A DNA stretch of 64,000 bases from Hygrocybe punicea (Eukaryota > Basidiomycota > Agaricomycetes > Agaricales > Hygrophoraceae), in NCBI GenBank assembly GCA_963556145.1, contig OY744465.1, positions 3,162,001 through 3,226,000 of the forward strand. Direction: 5' to 3'. Positions within the stretch are counted from its first letter, which is position 1. Each line of letters begins with the position of its first letter. A model generated the notes under the pieces. That model made no database searches. It saw only the letters and a list, made by a program, of their open reading frames with translations, and was not told where the DNA came from. Below are positions 23,226 to 34,797 of this stretch, one piece after another. The translations under genes and the position numbers were made by a program.

Positions 23226-25112
23226 TAGAAATGTTACAAGTGGGGTTAAGGTGTTGATCCATGCTTCACCCTTTTTTACATTCAGAGCACCGGTCTTTGG
23301 GTCAACTTGAGTGGATTCAAACAATGGTCTTGGAAATCTAGCTTTGCATTTTCCATGTTTGTTCATGCAGGTGGGTCTGTCTTTTCTGTTGACTTTTTCA
23401 GCATTAGACTTGTATCTACCACAATTATGAACATTGGAGTGAAGTATCAAATCATCCACAGTGTTTCTAAATCGGTTCCACCATGACTCAACATTCTTGC
23501 ATTCAATGCATTCAGATTGATCATTCATGTCTTCATGTTTGTCATTGCACAGAGGAGGTGGTGTATCAGGCAAGGTTTGAGTTGAATCTTTGTAATCTTT
23601 TTTCATGGATTGAGCATTGACATTGGCTCTTATGTCATCCATTGTGCCAGTCATAAATTCACCAATATGAACACTTTCAAGATATTCAACAAATCTTTTT
23701 TGGAAGTCTGAGTTGGGATCCATGATTCTATCTCTGATCTCTTGTGGTGACAGGCATGCTTTGAGCCATAACATCATATGCATATGAAGAGTTAATCGTC
23801 CTTGCTGTTCAACAGCACCATAGTATGCATTTGTATCTCCATAAAACCCAGAGTGATTTGAGCCAACTCCAAGTACATGTTTGATAAACAACTTGACCAT
23901 AAAATGAAAGAATCTTGCACCAGCCACGGGATTTTGGGCAATCAGTCTGTATCTCTCATTGTAGTCTCGCAAGTTTGGGGAAAACTCCTCTTTGGTGTCA
24001 GCAAAATATAAACATAGTGGATGCATGATATCTGCAGGTGAAAAGGTGATAAACCAAGATGGGGCCCCACAGAATGACATCAGAGCCCAGATTTCATTTC
24101 TCATATATTTTTTATTTGTCAAAGATCCTTGTACATGACTTCCAACATGGTCAATGTCTTTGATCAGCTGGAAACAAAGCTTTTCCTCATCAGTGTCAGG
24201 TTTGACATGTTCACCCTCTTCCATCTTTCTGGAGATGTAATTCAGAACACCAACATCGACATCCATGAGCCTCTGGGATATCTGATCAAACTTTGCTTTC
24301 TCAGCCAATAAATAGCCTCCAGTAGTTGCCTGTTTGATTTGTTCATGATTTGTTCATGATTAAATGCAATCAATGGAAAGTGTGGGTCTCTCTGAAAACG
24401 CTTGTCATAGTACATTAAAAAATGTCTTTTATGTGCAATATCAGACAGAGATCCTTGCTTTATATTATTTCCAATACCACCAAGTCCATATGGAAACAGC
24501 CAATGCATCATTTGTGGAAATAACTGTGGGTTGCCATAGATTTACTGTGGATCTTTGTCATGTCCGATAGCAAGCACCATGCGGTTGCTCTTCAAATGTT
24601 TCAAAGCAATAGCCTTTAATGCTTTGACACTCTTGGTTGAATATTCCTCACCAGTCAAGCCATGAACAACAAATGGACATTTGCCAGTCTCTGTTCCTTC
24701 TTCAGTTTCCATATCATGGACTGCAGTTGATTCTGGACTTTTGTTGGTGAATGACTGATGATAATCAACAACCACTGGTATATCATTTTCAGGATATTGA
24801 TTTAAATTCTCTTGTGATATTTCCAAGTCAAAGTAATCACAGTGATTTAACTTTAGCCAATTCAACGCATTGGCTACTTTGTTTCTCCTAACAAGTAGAG
24901 GTGTTCTTTCAAAGTCAGACTTGGTGGGTTTACATGGACCAGTGTAAATAAAGGCCAGAACTTCATCTAATTCATCAGCTGGAGGTGGCAAAATATCATA
25001 TAGTTTGGGAACTGGATTTGCAAATGTAATTACATTGGCTCTCATCTTGTGCATGCCTGAAGAGACTCTGACAATGCATCTATTGTATCTAACCCTTGCA
25101 ATCATCAACTGT
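23226..25112 (-). pseudogene. G4, DUF6570-to-Rep part of a Helitron gene (broken)
   Basis: Reading down from 25108: RCIVRVSSGMHKM, ERTPLLVRRNKV, CPFVVHGLTGEE, FPYGLGG, HKRHFLMYYDKRFQ, WFITFSPADI, NPVAGARFFHFM, the HUH motif LHMHMMLWLK (about 23770-23800), SNVHNCGRYKSN, and CKARFPRP. Breaks are TAA at 24542, and an 11-bp tandem duplication (GATTTGTTCAT twice, about 24336-24357) that shifts the frame and is also present in Y. The gene is cut at LVTFLL by A5 and at its N-terminal side by C1. It is a close sister of Y. Confidence 0.87.
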
Positions 25113-26496
25113 TTATGAGTTCTTCCATTTATGGAAGAATCGTTCTTATCAGTCCAGGATACAGCGCAGTTCGTCAGTAATTAAATAATTAAATAAAATA
25201 ATTAATTGATTAATGTTTGAAATCGACCATAGAGCCAAATTTTGCATTTCTGACCGTTTCTTTTCGAAAAAATTCATGAATAAACTAGATTTTTCGAATT
25301 TTGTCCTCAAATATTGTCAGGAATATAGGATTTATCTTGAGGTCATAAGAACTCAAAGACCGTTACAATGGATAAGAAAAATAATTTGTATGACGCGGAA
25401 TTTGAGCGAAAAAGGCAGTTGTCACACTGAGTAACAGGTGAGTTGCCCCCCCCTCCTCGAATTTTTTTGGTTCATCTTCAGTCAGATACCACTGACTTAT
25501 GTAGGGGCAGGCCCAAAACGATTCCAGCACCCCGTTTCCGACTAAAACGACGAGTCTGGGCGAGGAGAACGGCCACACACGGAATTGGTAAGTCGCCCCC
25601 CCTTGATACATTTTTGTTCACCTTCGCCTGAATACAGCCTGTCCCGCCCCGTTTTCGACCACCCCTGGCCATTCTTCACTCCCCGCTCCTCGTTCGTGTT
25701 GAATACGAGCGACCGGGGGGTCTCAGGCCGTCGCGTTCCAGCTCTCTGCCCAATCTCAAGCACCCACCCTTTTTCATCCACCAGGACACCCTTTCCCTCC
25801 CCGTTTTCGACCACCCCCAGCCAGTCTCCACCCCCCGCACCTCGTTCCCATTGCAAACAAACACCGGGGCGGTCTCACGACCGCACGTTCCGGCTCTCTG
25901 CCCAGCCAGCACCACCCCATTTTCAACCACCAAATCACCCCGTCCCGCCCCGTTTTCGACCACCACCGGCCAGTCTCCACCCCCCACGACTCATCCCCGT
26001 TGAGAACGAGCAGTCGAGGGGTGGCAGGACCTCGCGTTCCGGCTTTCTGCGCAACCACTGCTATACCACATTTTCATCCACCAAATCACCCCGTTCCGCC
26101 CAGTCTTCGATCACTCCCAACCAGTCTACACCCCCAGCACCTCGTTCCCTTTGAAAACGAGCAACTGGGGGGTGTCAGCACCTCGCGTTCCGGCTGTCTG
26201 GCCAACCACCACCAACCCCCCTTTTCAACTACCAGGATGCCCCTCGTGCCCCGTTTTCAACCACCTACGGCCACTCTACACCCCCCGTGCTTCGTTTCCA
26301 TTGAAAACGAGCGACCGGGGGGTCTCAAGACCTAGGGTTCCGGCTGTCTGCGCAACCACCACCACCACCCGGTTTTCACTCACCAGGACACCCCTTCCCG
26401 CCCCGTTTTCAACCACCCCCGGCCGGTACATGCCCCCCGCGACTCGTTTCCGTTGAAAACGAGAGGCCGGGGGGGTCCGAATCCGTCGCGTTTAAT
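25113..26496 (-). mobile_element. C1: family-C element end with AT-rich module and minisatellite
   Basis: Inserted in G4 after CAACTGT. It begins TTATGAGTTCTTCCATTTATGG, a family-C hairpin with a C-to-T change in the outer stem. Then comes an AATT-rich stretch and a module beginning TTAATGTTTGAAATCRACCATAGAG (25211-25430), shared with 26500, 60290 and 61620. GC-rich minisatellite fills 25630-26480. No CTTG terminus is visible, so the other end is lost or beyond recognition. No gene. Confidence 0.7.
25630..26480. repeat. GC-rich minisatellite, about 150-bp period, about 6 units (reversed)
   Basis: The reverse complement of the repeat in B1. The anchor C-TCGTT recurs near 25690, 25840, 25987, 26138, 26290 and 26440. 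Its open frames on both strands are not genes. Confidence 0.85.
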
Positions 26497-27147
26497 TAAT
26501 TGATTAATGTTTGTAATCAACTATAGAGCCAAATTCTGCATTTCTGCTCTTTTCTTTTTGAAAAAAATCACAAATAAACTAGATTTTTCAAATTTTGTCC
26601 ACAAATATTTTCAGGAATACAGGATTTATCTTGAGGTCATAAGAACTCACAAAATGCTCCAATGGACGAGAAAAAGTATTTGTATCACACGAATTTGAGC
26701 GAAAAAGGCAGTTGTCACGCTCAGTCACATGTGAGTTGCCCCATTTTTTTTGGTTCACTTTCGGTCGGATACCACTGACTTAGGTAGGGGCAGGCCCCAA
26801 ACGATTCCGGCACCCCGTTTCCGACCAAAATGACGTCTCGGTAAGGGGAACGGCTGCGCACAGAATCTATGCCCCCTTGATATTTTTTTTCTCTCTTTTG
26901 CACGGGTACAATTTACTTAGGTTCACACAGGCTCCAAACGATTCCGGCACCCCATTTCCGACTAAAACAACGAGTCTAGGCAAGGGGAATGGCCACACAC
27001 GGAACAACCTCAAGCACCCCGCATTTCCATCCACCAGGACGCCCCACCCCACCCCATCCTGTTTGCGACCACCCGGCTAGTCTACACCCCCGTGTTGCAT
27101 AAGTTATAGCAGTTCTTAACATTCAAGTTAACAGAAATGCACCCATG
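26497..27147. repeat. Second copy of the family-C AT-rich module, then degenerate repeat pieces
   Basis: 26505-26720 repeats the module at 25211 without a hairpin in front of it, fused directly to the minisatellite. Two further copies of the AGGGGCAGGCCC/AACGATTCCGGCACCCCG phrase (about 26785 and 26935) and a scrap of minisatellite (about 27005-27095) follow. It looks like a rearranged piece of another C element. Confidence 0.6.
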
Positions 27148-27180
27148 TTACGAGTCCCTATAAGGGAATCGTTCTATACG
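27148..27180 (-). other. Fourth type of Helitron-like terminal hairpin (family D)
   Basis: TTACGAGTCCCTATAAGGGA followed by ATCGTTCTAT. The outer stem ACGA/TCGT and the inner stem TCCCT/AGGGA pair around a short loop. Same start (TTACGAG) as families A-C but a different inner stem. The matching CTTG end was not found. Confidence 0.6.
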
Positions 27181-28565
27181 GTGGATTTTTCAACTCAGGG
27201 TCAGACTCTAATTTGCCAAGCCGTGGGAACAATTGTTGCAAACTGTGGGAACAATTTTGAAGCCCTGTGAATAAATTTGAAACCGTGTGACTGCTGACTT
27301 TGTAACTGTGAGAATTTGTTGTCTCAAATGAGCAAGAACAATAAGGTCACCAGATCAAAGGTGCCAAGTTGGGAAAGTGTAGTCCACTGCTAACTCGACT
27401 TCATGACAATAATCGTATTCTTTGTTGGTGTAATGTGCATTATGACATATGGATGAGTTGAAAACCTGTCTGAACAGTACTGAGAGTTCTGTATTGTCCA
27501 ACTAGTATCCCTGCTGTATTCTGAGGAATTGCCAGTGCAATATAGACTGAATGAACCAGATATGATATCTTTGTTTACAGATACATATAACAGCTATGTA
27601 CATTGGAATCACAAGGAACAGGTTTAACACTGGTTTAACCGGCGGGTTCATCATTTTTCGGCACAAAGTGTTTTGCAGATGTCCCTACCTGAATCTGGGG
27701 CATTGCAATTGCACAAATAATAGCAGAAATAAAAGTCTGGACAGTTGTTGGATGTGCATTATGTGTCATATTTGACATCCCATATTGAAGCAGAGAAAGT
27801 GCAAGCAGAGCTATCAACATTGAGAAACTATGGAGTTCACACATTGGTACCCCAGATGCTGTTTCAATGTATTCATTGAATGGGCTCATAAGGGTGAGGT
27901 GTATAATTTGTTGATGTTTCATCAAAGGACACGAAAATAGTACAATAATGCAGTCAACTGCATAATGATTCGAGATCCAGACACAAGGACAAGGAACATA
28001 ATTAGTTCAAGAGAAGCTCCAATCATGCCAGAACAAACTAATATGATGGGAAAGCAATTATTAAATAGCAAAGCATCATATTTATGGCAGGATGGGAAGA
28101 AGTGAAGGTTGGGCCAAGATACAATCCAATGGTATCAATGCAGGAACATAGCAACATAGGCTTCTCAGTACAGCAGTGAATTTCGTCATCAATTTAGATA
28201 TAAAGGAGTAAATATGCTTGTTGCACCTGTAGATTTCGTCCAGTTAATATGACACGTCTTTGAACAAAAGGTTATGCATCACATATGCGAAGTAAAGGTA
28301 GTTTGATTGAATTTGTACAATGAATTGTAATTCAGTTTCATGGACCACAAACCAAACATATTGGACATGTTCGGTGTGTTCGGTCAATGTGTTCGGTCAA
28401 TATGTTCAGGTTACTATTGTCATATGTGATCAGTACACATTGAACATTGGATATAGTTAGCTATCCAGTGGTGATACAAAGAGAATATGCAAACATTAAA
28501 TCTGGATTATAGGTAGATAATGGATTTTCAATAGCTCATTCTCATCTTTTCAGCAAAAAGGCACA
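27181..28565. other. No clear gene; possibly the interior of a family-D element
   Basis: AT-rich. The only notable feature is a short GTTCGGT-rich stretch at 28370-28425, resembling the minisatellite at 36637-36960. A 96-codon minus-strand frame (27635-27925) has nothing I recognise and no support from repeats or splice sites. Confidence 0.4.
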
Positions 28566-29036
28566 TTGAGAAATTTGGACTTGGTAGAATTTTGGGTGCT
28601 GTGTTTTGTATCTCATGAAATACTGCTTGGATCAAGATGGTTATACAGTTTATGATTCTGGTTGTATTTCGAGCCTAGTGACAGACAAACATAGTACAGA
28701 TGCAATGACGGCTCAAAGGACAAAAATAGAGAAGAATATGGTATATGTACTTCTAGGCCTTGAAAAGATGAACAACCTTCTCCCTCCAGTCTTCTTCATA
28801 TGAGCTCTTTCGATGTCATAATTTGACAGTATCATTTTGGGCGTCAAAAAGTACTGGTCTACCTTTTATTTCATCAACAACTCACTATATCCTAAATATT
28901 GTTCAAATGTAATTACAGGCGTAGATAGTCCTCAAGACATAGTACAACTTTCCCTGTATAACCATCTTAATCCAAATAGTATTTCATGAGATACAAAACA
29001 CAGCACCCAAAATTCTACCAAGTCCAAATTTCTCAA
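28566..29036. mobile_element. Foldback MITE with 83-bp inverted repeats
   Basis: 471 bp. The arms 28566-28648 and 28954-29036 are reverse complements with three differences in 83 positions. The outer ends are TTGAGAAATTTGG and CCAAATTTCTCAA. No transposase and no clear target duplication, so the superfamily is unassigned. It lies just downstream of H1 and its near-identical arms suggest recent activity. Confidence 0.8.
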
Positions 29037-29123
29037 TTGATTCAAAAAGGTGCAGTTGCTGCCATCAGATAGCAAAACAGCTGTAACATATCAACGGGTT
29101 GAGTACACATACAATATTATACA

Positions 29124-30599
29124 TTAGCATCGGTCTATATTCATATTATAGAAGCGTCGCCTTGTTTCCACAACACCCTCTGCATCATTACCCTCTTCCA
29201 CATACCCAACATGCCGTTTGATGGCTATTCTGGGCTGTGTAGTTGGTGTAGGCAAAGCTGTCTTGTTGCGAATCATAGTTGCTTCCTGAGAATATACATC
29301 AGTATTCGTTTAATTCTTGATGTATTAAAGTGTTACCTCTGTGAAGTCACTGTCTACCAGTGCCAATGACCGTAGATTCAGAATCATCTTGAATTTATCC
29401 TTCTTTACCGGAACTGCCGATATTGTAAACTGAACCTCCACTATATCACCGATTCTAAAGCAAGTTGGGTTTGTTGGAATGAAGCTAATAAATATTTCCA
29501 TCAGTAGGGATGTGATCCCAATTCATCGTCACTCACCAATGTCGATTTCTATCAGACTTCAACTTGTAATAAAGTACGCAATTGTCCTGGCCATGAAAGT
29601 AGCGGGAATTCGCAAGTGAGGTTAATATGCCTTTTGGATCGATGACATACTCGAATGGAATGTGAGAGGAAGTGTTGTCATGTCGGCGATCAGTGAAATA
29701 TCGGGTTCCTATTGCGAGTGCCATGTAATCCATGTATGTAGAAGGTGTAAAAGCTTGCATTGCTTTGTCAGGAAATTGACGAGCCAGTTTCTGGTGCAGA
29801 ATCCGAAGGTTATCGATATAGGATTGAAAGCCCGTTGTATCAAGGCCAGTTACGACTATGCTTTGACGTATGAAGGGCGTTCGGCGTTCTGGTTGACTAT
29901 TGCAGTGATTCATCAGAATGGTATTCAAGGAATTGATACGAATTTAGCACATACCTGGTTGTTATGGGTGGAAGATCTTTCGCCACCAAAATCGCTTGCA
30001 AACTTAATACCAATTCTTGATGTTCGGATTCATCATTGGTTGGAAGTGTAAACTTTCAGCAATTTGGAGAGTCAACATGCACAATATTGACATTTGCAAT
30101 CTGGCAATGCGGTCAATATGATATACCTTTTCAAATCCAATGACTTACGTTTGTGGCCTTCGCAAGCTGACTTTCATCATCGTCTAAGCGTGCAGATATG
30201 ATTTCCTGCAGATGTTCAGCTGTCAATTTGGTGTCAAATACTAGCCAGTATATATATGGTGGATATTGCTAACATGCACCCTTGAAGTTGTAATAGTTGT
30301 CCATCACGTACAAAGCAGTGGTGAGATGTATATTGCGTGGCACAATTTCGTCCACTTCATGGATTATATCTTCCGCCATCACCGATCATATCCATATTGG
30401 CTTTTGATGTCCATGTGATGATAGCTTTCAGGATCCGTTTTGCTTTTGTTTTTGTATTGCATTCTTCAATATTGAAGTTTGCGTCATTTTGCATAATACG
30501 GATCCTTTCCATGTCTTTCAAATGCACCACATAATGTTGGTTGTCAGCTGTCTGGTTTGGATATGGTATAGTCAAGCATGTACTCCAGCTTTTCCGCAT
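29124..30599 (-). CDS. H1, multi-exon hypothetical protein
   Basis: Minus-strand gene with GT...AG introns of 50-60 nt: clear ones at 29286-29336, 29485-29536 and 29897-29954, and at least two more between 30050 and 30290. The C-terminal exons join to ...HCFIPTNPTCFRIGDIVEVQ... and end ...YNMNIDRC stop at 29124. The 5' exon includes QHYVVHLKDMERIRIMQND and NIEECNTKTKAKRI. I believe similar proteins form large families of unknown function in Agaricomycetes, but I cannot verify this. The join near 30360 changes frame without an obvious intron, so the gene may be slightly damaged. The start is uncertain (30597 is the first good ATG seen; more exons may lie upstream). Confidence 0.6.
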
Positions 30600-31041
30600 T
30601 AATTCTGCATCACAGTATATGTGTGCACAGCATTAAAATTAGCCCCTATCCATTATGCATCAATATCTGTTAGTATACCCCATGTTTCTTAATTTGGCAT
30701 TATGCATTTTTGTTTTATGAATACCCCTTTTTGTTTAGTCTCCATTCCTAACTTTAATTGAATTTGTCAACAATTCATGAAATCTACCAGTATAAACTTG
30801 TGGCGAATATCATGTGGACAGTCATCCATTTTTCATGCATACCTTTGCGCTTTGCATGGAGTACATGGCCCAAGAAGCCTCGTTTGGTATATGAGCATGT
30901 GCCAATGGTGGATCCTCTGATGTTATTGTTGAAGTTTTGGATTCACCGATTCATCTTAAATTCATAGCTTATTGTTTTTGAGTGATTTAAAGCGTGAGTG
31001 GAGATGATATCCACTATTCCATCAACTTTTACTGCTCTCCA

Positions 31042-33093
31042 ATGCCTCCCAAGAAGTCCACCGCCACGAAATCAAACTCGAAAGCAAAATCCAAGGCCAC
31101 CATGTATGCATCCCTATTTTACTCGGTATAACTGAAGTTTCTATTGCATGCACTAAAGACGGCCTTCTGCAACAATCGAGAAGCGGAAGAAGGTCATCAA
31201 GACTTGGGCTGATGATGATATGTATGTGTCATCGTTTTAATCGTTATCTATTTTTGACCAATGGACAGTGTGGCTTTGTCCGATGCTAATGATGATGCCG
31301 TCAGTATTCAAAGCACTGGCAGTGTAATGGCACCGTCAACGCTCACAAGGTATCTATAATCACATATCATTGTTATCCAATATGAGTTAACAAATATCAA
31401 TATCCTCCTAGGCATTCCGTCAAGTTTTGCAACGTTAAAGACGTGTTAGTGTTTCAATATCAAATATATCCACCATGATATCAATCTGTTACAGTGGAAA
31501 GAAACGTCAAATGTCATCTCCCAATGTCACCAACAATGACGACAATGTGTAAATATTTTTCATAGGTATTGTCTCATCATTGACAGGTTATCTATAGTAA
31601 AACGCCTTCCCCCGCCAAGAAATTGAAAGCTGCATCTAATCAATCACGAGACGGTGAGGAAGAGGAGGAAGAGGAAGAGGAAGAGGATTACGGTTCTAAG
31701 TGAGTTGTTCGGTTATCATAGACATATCCATTTGTTCAAACAAATCGTTTGACTGTTTAGGCATCGTCGCAAAGTAGCCTTGATGAAGAACCCCGATAAG
31801 CCAATTTCGTGTGTATTTTACGTGCCGATATGAATATTCTCATTCATTAATTGTAACAGCGTTTCTAATACTCCATCCAAGAAGTCGAAGTCCACGAAGG
31901 CCATCATGCTCGATGATACCGACGATGATAAAGGCTCCAGTGGCGATGAAGGAGATCTGACCTATGCACTGACGCAGATCACCAGGTGTGTTGGATCTTA
32001 TTACACCGTGGTGTTTGATGTAGATGTCGTGAATCTAGCTTACCATCTCCGAACGTTGATGAGTCCGATATTGGCACGAGGGATCCTCAACTTGTTGACA
32101 CCTACCAAGACTGTGTCAATATCAAGTATGCAATTGCATTTATACCCTTGTCATTTACTCATAACCATTCAGGGCAGCAGCAATGGTATCCTGGTCCAGT
32201 GCAATTGGAAATGGCAACTCACACACAGTTCAGTGATATTATCACTGACATCTACAAGATCAACAGAAAGTACGTTGTTTCAAAGACAGTTTCAGGTGGA
32301 TCCAGTCAATTCATTTGATATAATATAGGTTATTGCTTTCCGCCATTACCTTTGATAGATCTGGGAGGTACTCTAATCTCTCTCGTGATAACCCTGCCCA
32401 TATCTCCACTGGTGCATTCGGTCGCAACTTCTTTCATGCAGTCGGAGGTGGAATGCCGACGATCTTTACATCGGTCATCATAGTGGAGTCCTGCTTTCTC
32501 GATGAGCCCAAGATTGGTGGCAATACAAAGCTGGTCAAGGTTATACAGGGTGCACTACTTCAAGGGGAATGGGAGCGATATGTCGGTGCTATTGGAATGG
32601 TGATTCGCGAGTCCGAATTTCGGGCCCAACTGTATAAGGACTATGTGTCCTTCTCAACGACCACAGCAAGTGGAATGGATACATCTCCCAGTTTGTGCAT
32701 TAATCATTTTTAGTTGTAATTCCTAATCGATTTTCATAGAGGCATCAACATCCAAAAATGTACAACTTAGTCCATTCACTCGTCGACCCACTCCATCTTA
32801 TCATAAGGCCGCTCTATCATTTTACGATATTGGTAAGCATCCGGTCGTCTAATATAAATTGATATCTTAAGTATGTGTTGTCAGTGCCCATCTATGATGC
32901 ACGCAAAGTCAAAGCGGACTTCACGTCCACTCTCATATCGCTCCAGCAACTACCCATCTTCCCGCACAATATCCCTGCAGGATCCTGTGTCGTTGTTGGA
33001 CACACCATCAATACATTCAAGCGTGTAGATGACATGATGAAGAGCATTTCACTCAATGTGCAATGGGTCATGGTCTTGGGAGTGCCGAAATGA
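31042..33093 (+). CDS. H2, basic/acidic low-complexity N-terminus plus conserved C-terminal domain, unknown
   Basis: Starts ATG CCT CCC AAG AAG, giving a Lys/Ser/Thr-rich start (MPPKKSTATKSNSKAKSKAT), and has about a dozen short introns with GTATGT- or GTGAGT-like donors. An acidic run (EEEEEEEEED, about 31660-31690) and another Lys-rich block (about 31875) follow. The last half contains FGRNFFHAVGGGMPT, FRAQLYKDYVSF, VPIYDARKVKADF and PAGSCVVVGHTINTF, and ends VLGVPK stop. The Lys-rich and acidic parts suggest a nuclear protein; that is inference. I do not recognise the C-terminal domain. It is divergent from H1 and runs toward H3. Confidence 0.65.
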
Positions 33094-33420
33094 TTGCTCC
33101 ACTTAGCATCATTTATATTTGTATCTTATGTCTGTTTTGTGAAATAAACGCGAACCGATCCATTGACTGTACAGATAATATTACAAATATGAGTATGGAC
33201 CTTTGATGTCAATCAACCATTTATAGAAAACCCCTGCAAAAGTGTCTGCTAATGAGCCAATGGGTGCTCGAACGGATTTCGGACCTGACTTCATGTTCGA
33301 CCAGAGGCTGCATGTGTGATAACGTTCCACCTCGTTCACGAAATAGGACACAGTATCCGTTTTGGAATCCACAATGAGCGATATGTCCATATGGCAAAAA
33401 ACACTCATCGATGGTTTTCC

Positions 33421-33428
33421 ACCAACCA
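33421..33428. repeat. Target site duplication, left copy
   Basis: ACCAACCA, repeated exactly at 34798-34805 on the other side of the hAT-like element. Confidence 0.85.
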
Positions 33429-34797
33429 TAGTGTTGCCGTAGTTCGGTTCCGAACCTAGCCGAACCCGGTTCAAACCCCGAACCGAACCCGAGGTTCAGT
33501 CTAAGTTCAGCCAAGTGCTGAACCGGACCGCGGGTTCAGTTCCGGGTTTCAAGGCCCGCCGGATTTCCTGAACGGCTCCAAACCGCGTCCAAACCGCGAA
33601 CGCAGCTATTTTTACGGTATTTATTTCATTTGTTTTTCGTATTTCTTGACTTACTATTTCGTGTTAAATGGTATCATGTGACCGGCCGTGACCGTGTAGC
33701 TTTCACGCAACACAACATCAACACGCAACACAACATCAACACTCAACGCGAAGGTCAGTTTCAAGCTTTTCTTAACTTTACTAATGTCATTTGCGACAGG
33801 GAACTCGACCGCGACCACGTCGCGGCCACACCCATCTTGGCACAAGATGGATGCCAACGCCAACCCAATGCCAACGGACGCGCGACAGCTGCAACACCAC
33901 CACCACCACCACCACCACCACCAGCGGCGGCAACAGAAATGGGAACGGCTATGGCAACCAGGCAACGACGATGGCAACGGCCAGCAGCAGCAGCAACAGC
34001 AGAAGCAGCAGCAGCAGCAATAGAAGCAGCAGCACTGGCAGCAACGGCAGCAGCAACAGAAGCAGCAGCGCCGGCAGCAACGGATGCACGACAGCTGCAA
34101 CACCACCACCACCACCACCACCACTACCACCAGCGGCGGCAACAACAACGGCAATGACAACCACGACGGCCAGCAGCAGCAGCAGCAGCAACGGCAACGG
34201 CAACGGCAGCGGCAGCAGCAACGGCCACGACAGCAGCGGCAGCAGTGGCAGCAGCAACGGCGACGGCAGCAGGAGCAGCGACGGCAGCGGCAGCAACGAC
34301 GGCAGCAACGACGGCAGCAGTGACGGCAGCAGCAGCAACAGCGGCAACAGCGGCAACGGCGGCAACAGCAGCAACGCCACGGCAATGGCAGCAACGCCAC
34401 GGCAATGGCAGCAGCAGCAGCAACAGCAGCAACGGCAGCAACGGCAGCGGCAGCAGCAGCAGCAGCAACAACGCCAACGGCCGCAGCAACAGCAGCAACG
34501 CGACGGCAGCAGCAGCAGCAGCAGCACCGGACGGCTCCCCCGCAGCCCAACTACCTCGCGAAGTGTAGCGCCGTATCAATTGATACGTGCCTGCCATTCG
34601 CGAGGAGAACGGAGCTCACGGGGTGAGCCAACCTCGGTCTGGGTTCAGACGCGGTCTGAACCCAGACCGAACGCGGCGAGACGGTTCAATGCCGTCCGGG
34701 TCCAGGTTTGGCCATGCGCCAAACCGGACCCGAAGTTCAGTTCGCGGTTCCGCCAAAAAGGCTCGGAACCGGACCGAACTGAACTTCGGCAACACTA
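33429..34797. mobile_element. hAT-like non-autonomous element carrying a trinucleotide-repeat tract
   Basis: 1369 bp, with termini TAGTGTTGCCG and CGGCAACACTA and an 8-bp target duplication ACCAACCA. Both fit the hAT superfamily. The subterminal regions are rich in GGTTC/GAACC motifs. The centre (about 33880-34540) is CAG/CAA/GGC trinucleotide repeat, which gives long Gln-, Ala-, Ser- or Cys-rich frames in all readings; I do not consider any of them a gene. It sits in H3. Confidence 0.88.
33885..34540. repeat. Imperfect CAG/CAA/GGC/CAC trinucleotide repeat
   Basis: About 650 bp of imperfect triplets (CAGCAGCAG, CAACGGCAA, CACCACCAC), with a larger unit of about 200 bp duplicated: the CACCACCAC plus CAGCGGCGG block occurs at 33898 and 34108. 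Confidence 0.9.

Noticed and set aside
27635..27925. 96-codon minus-strand frame
   Set aside because: No recognised motif, no splice context, no related copy in the window.
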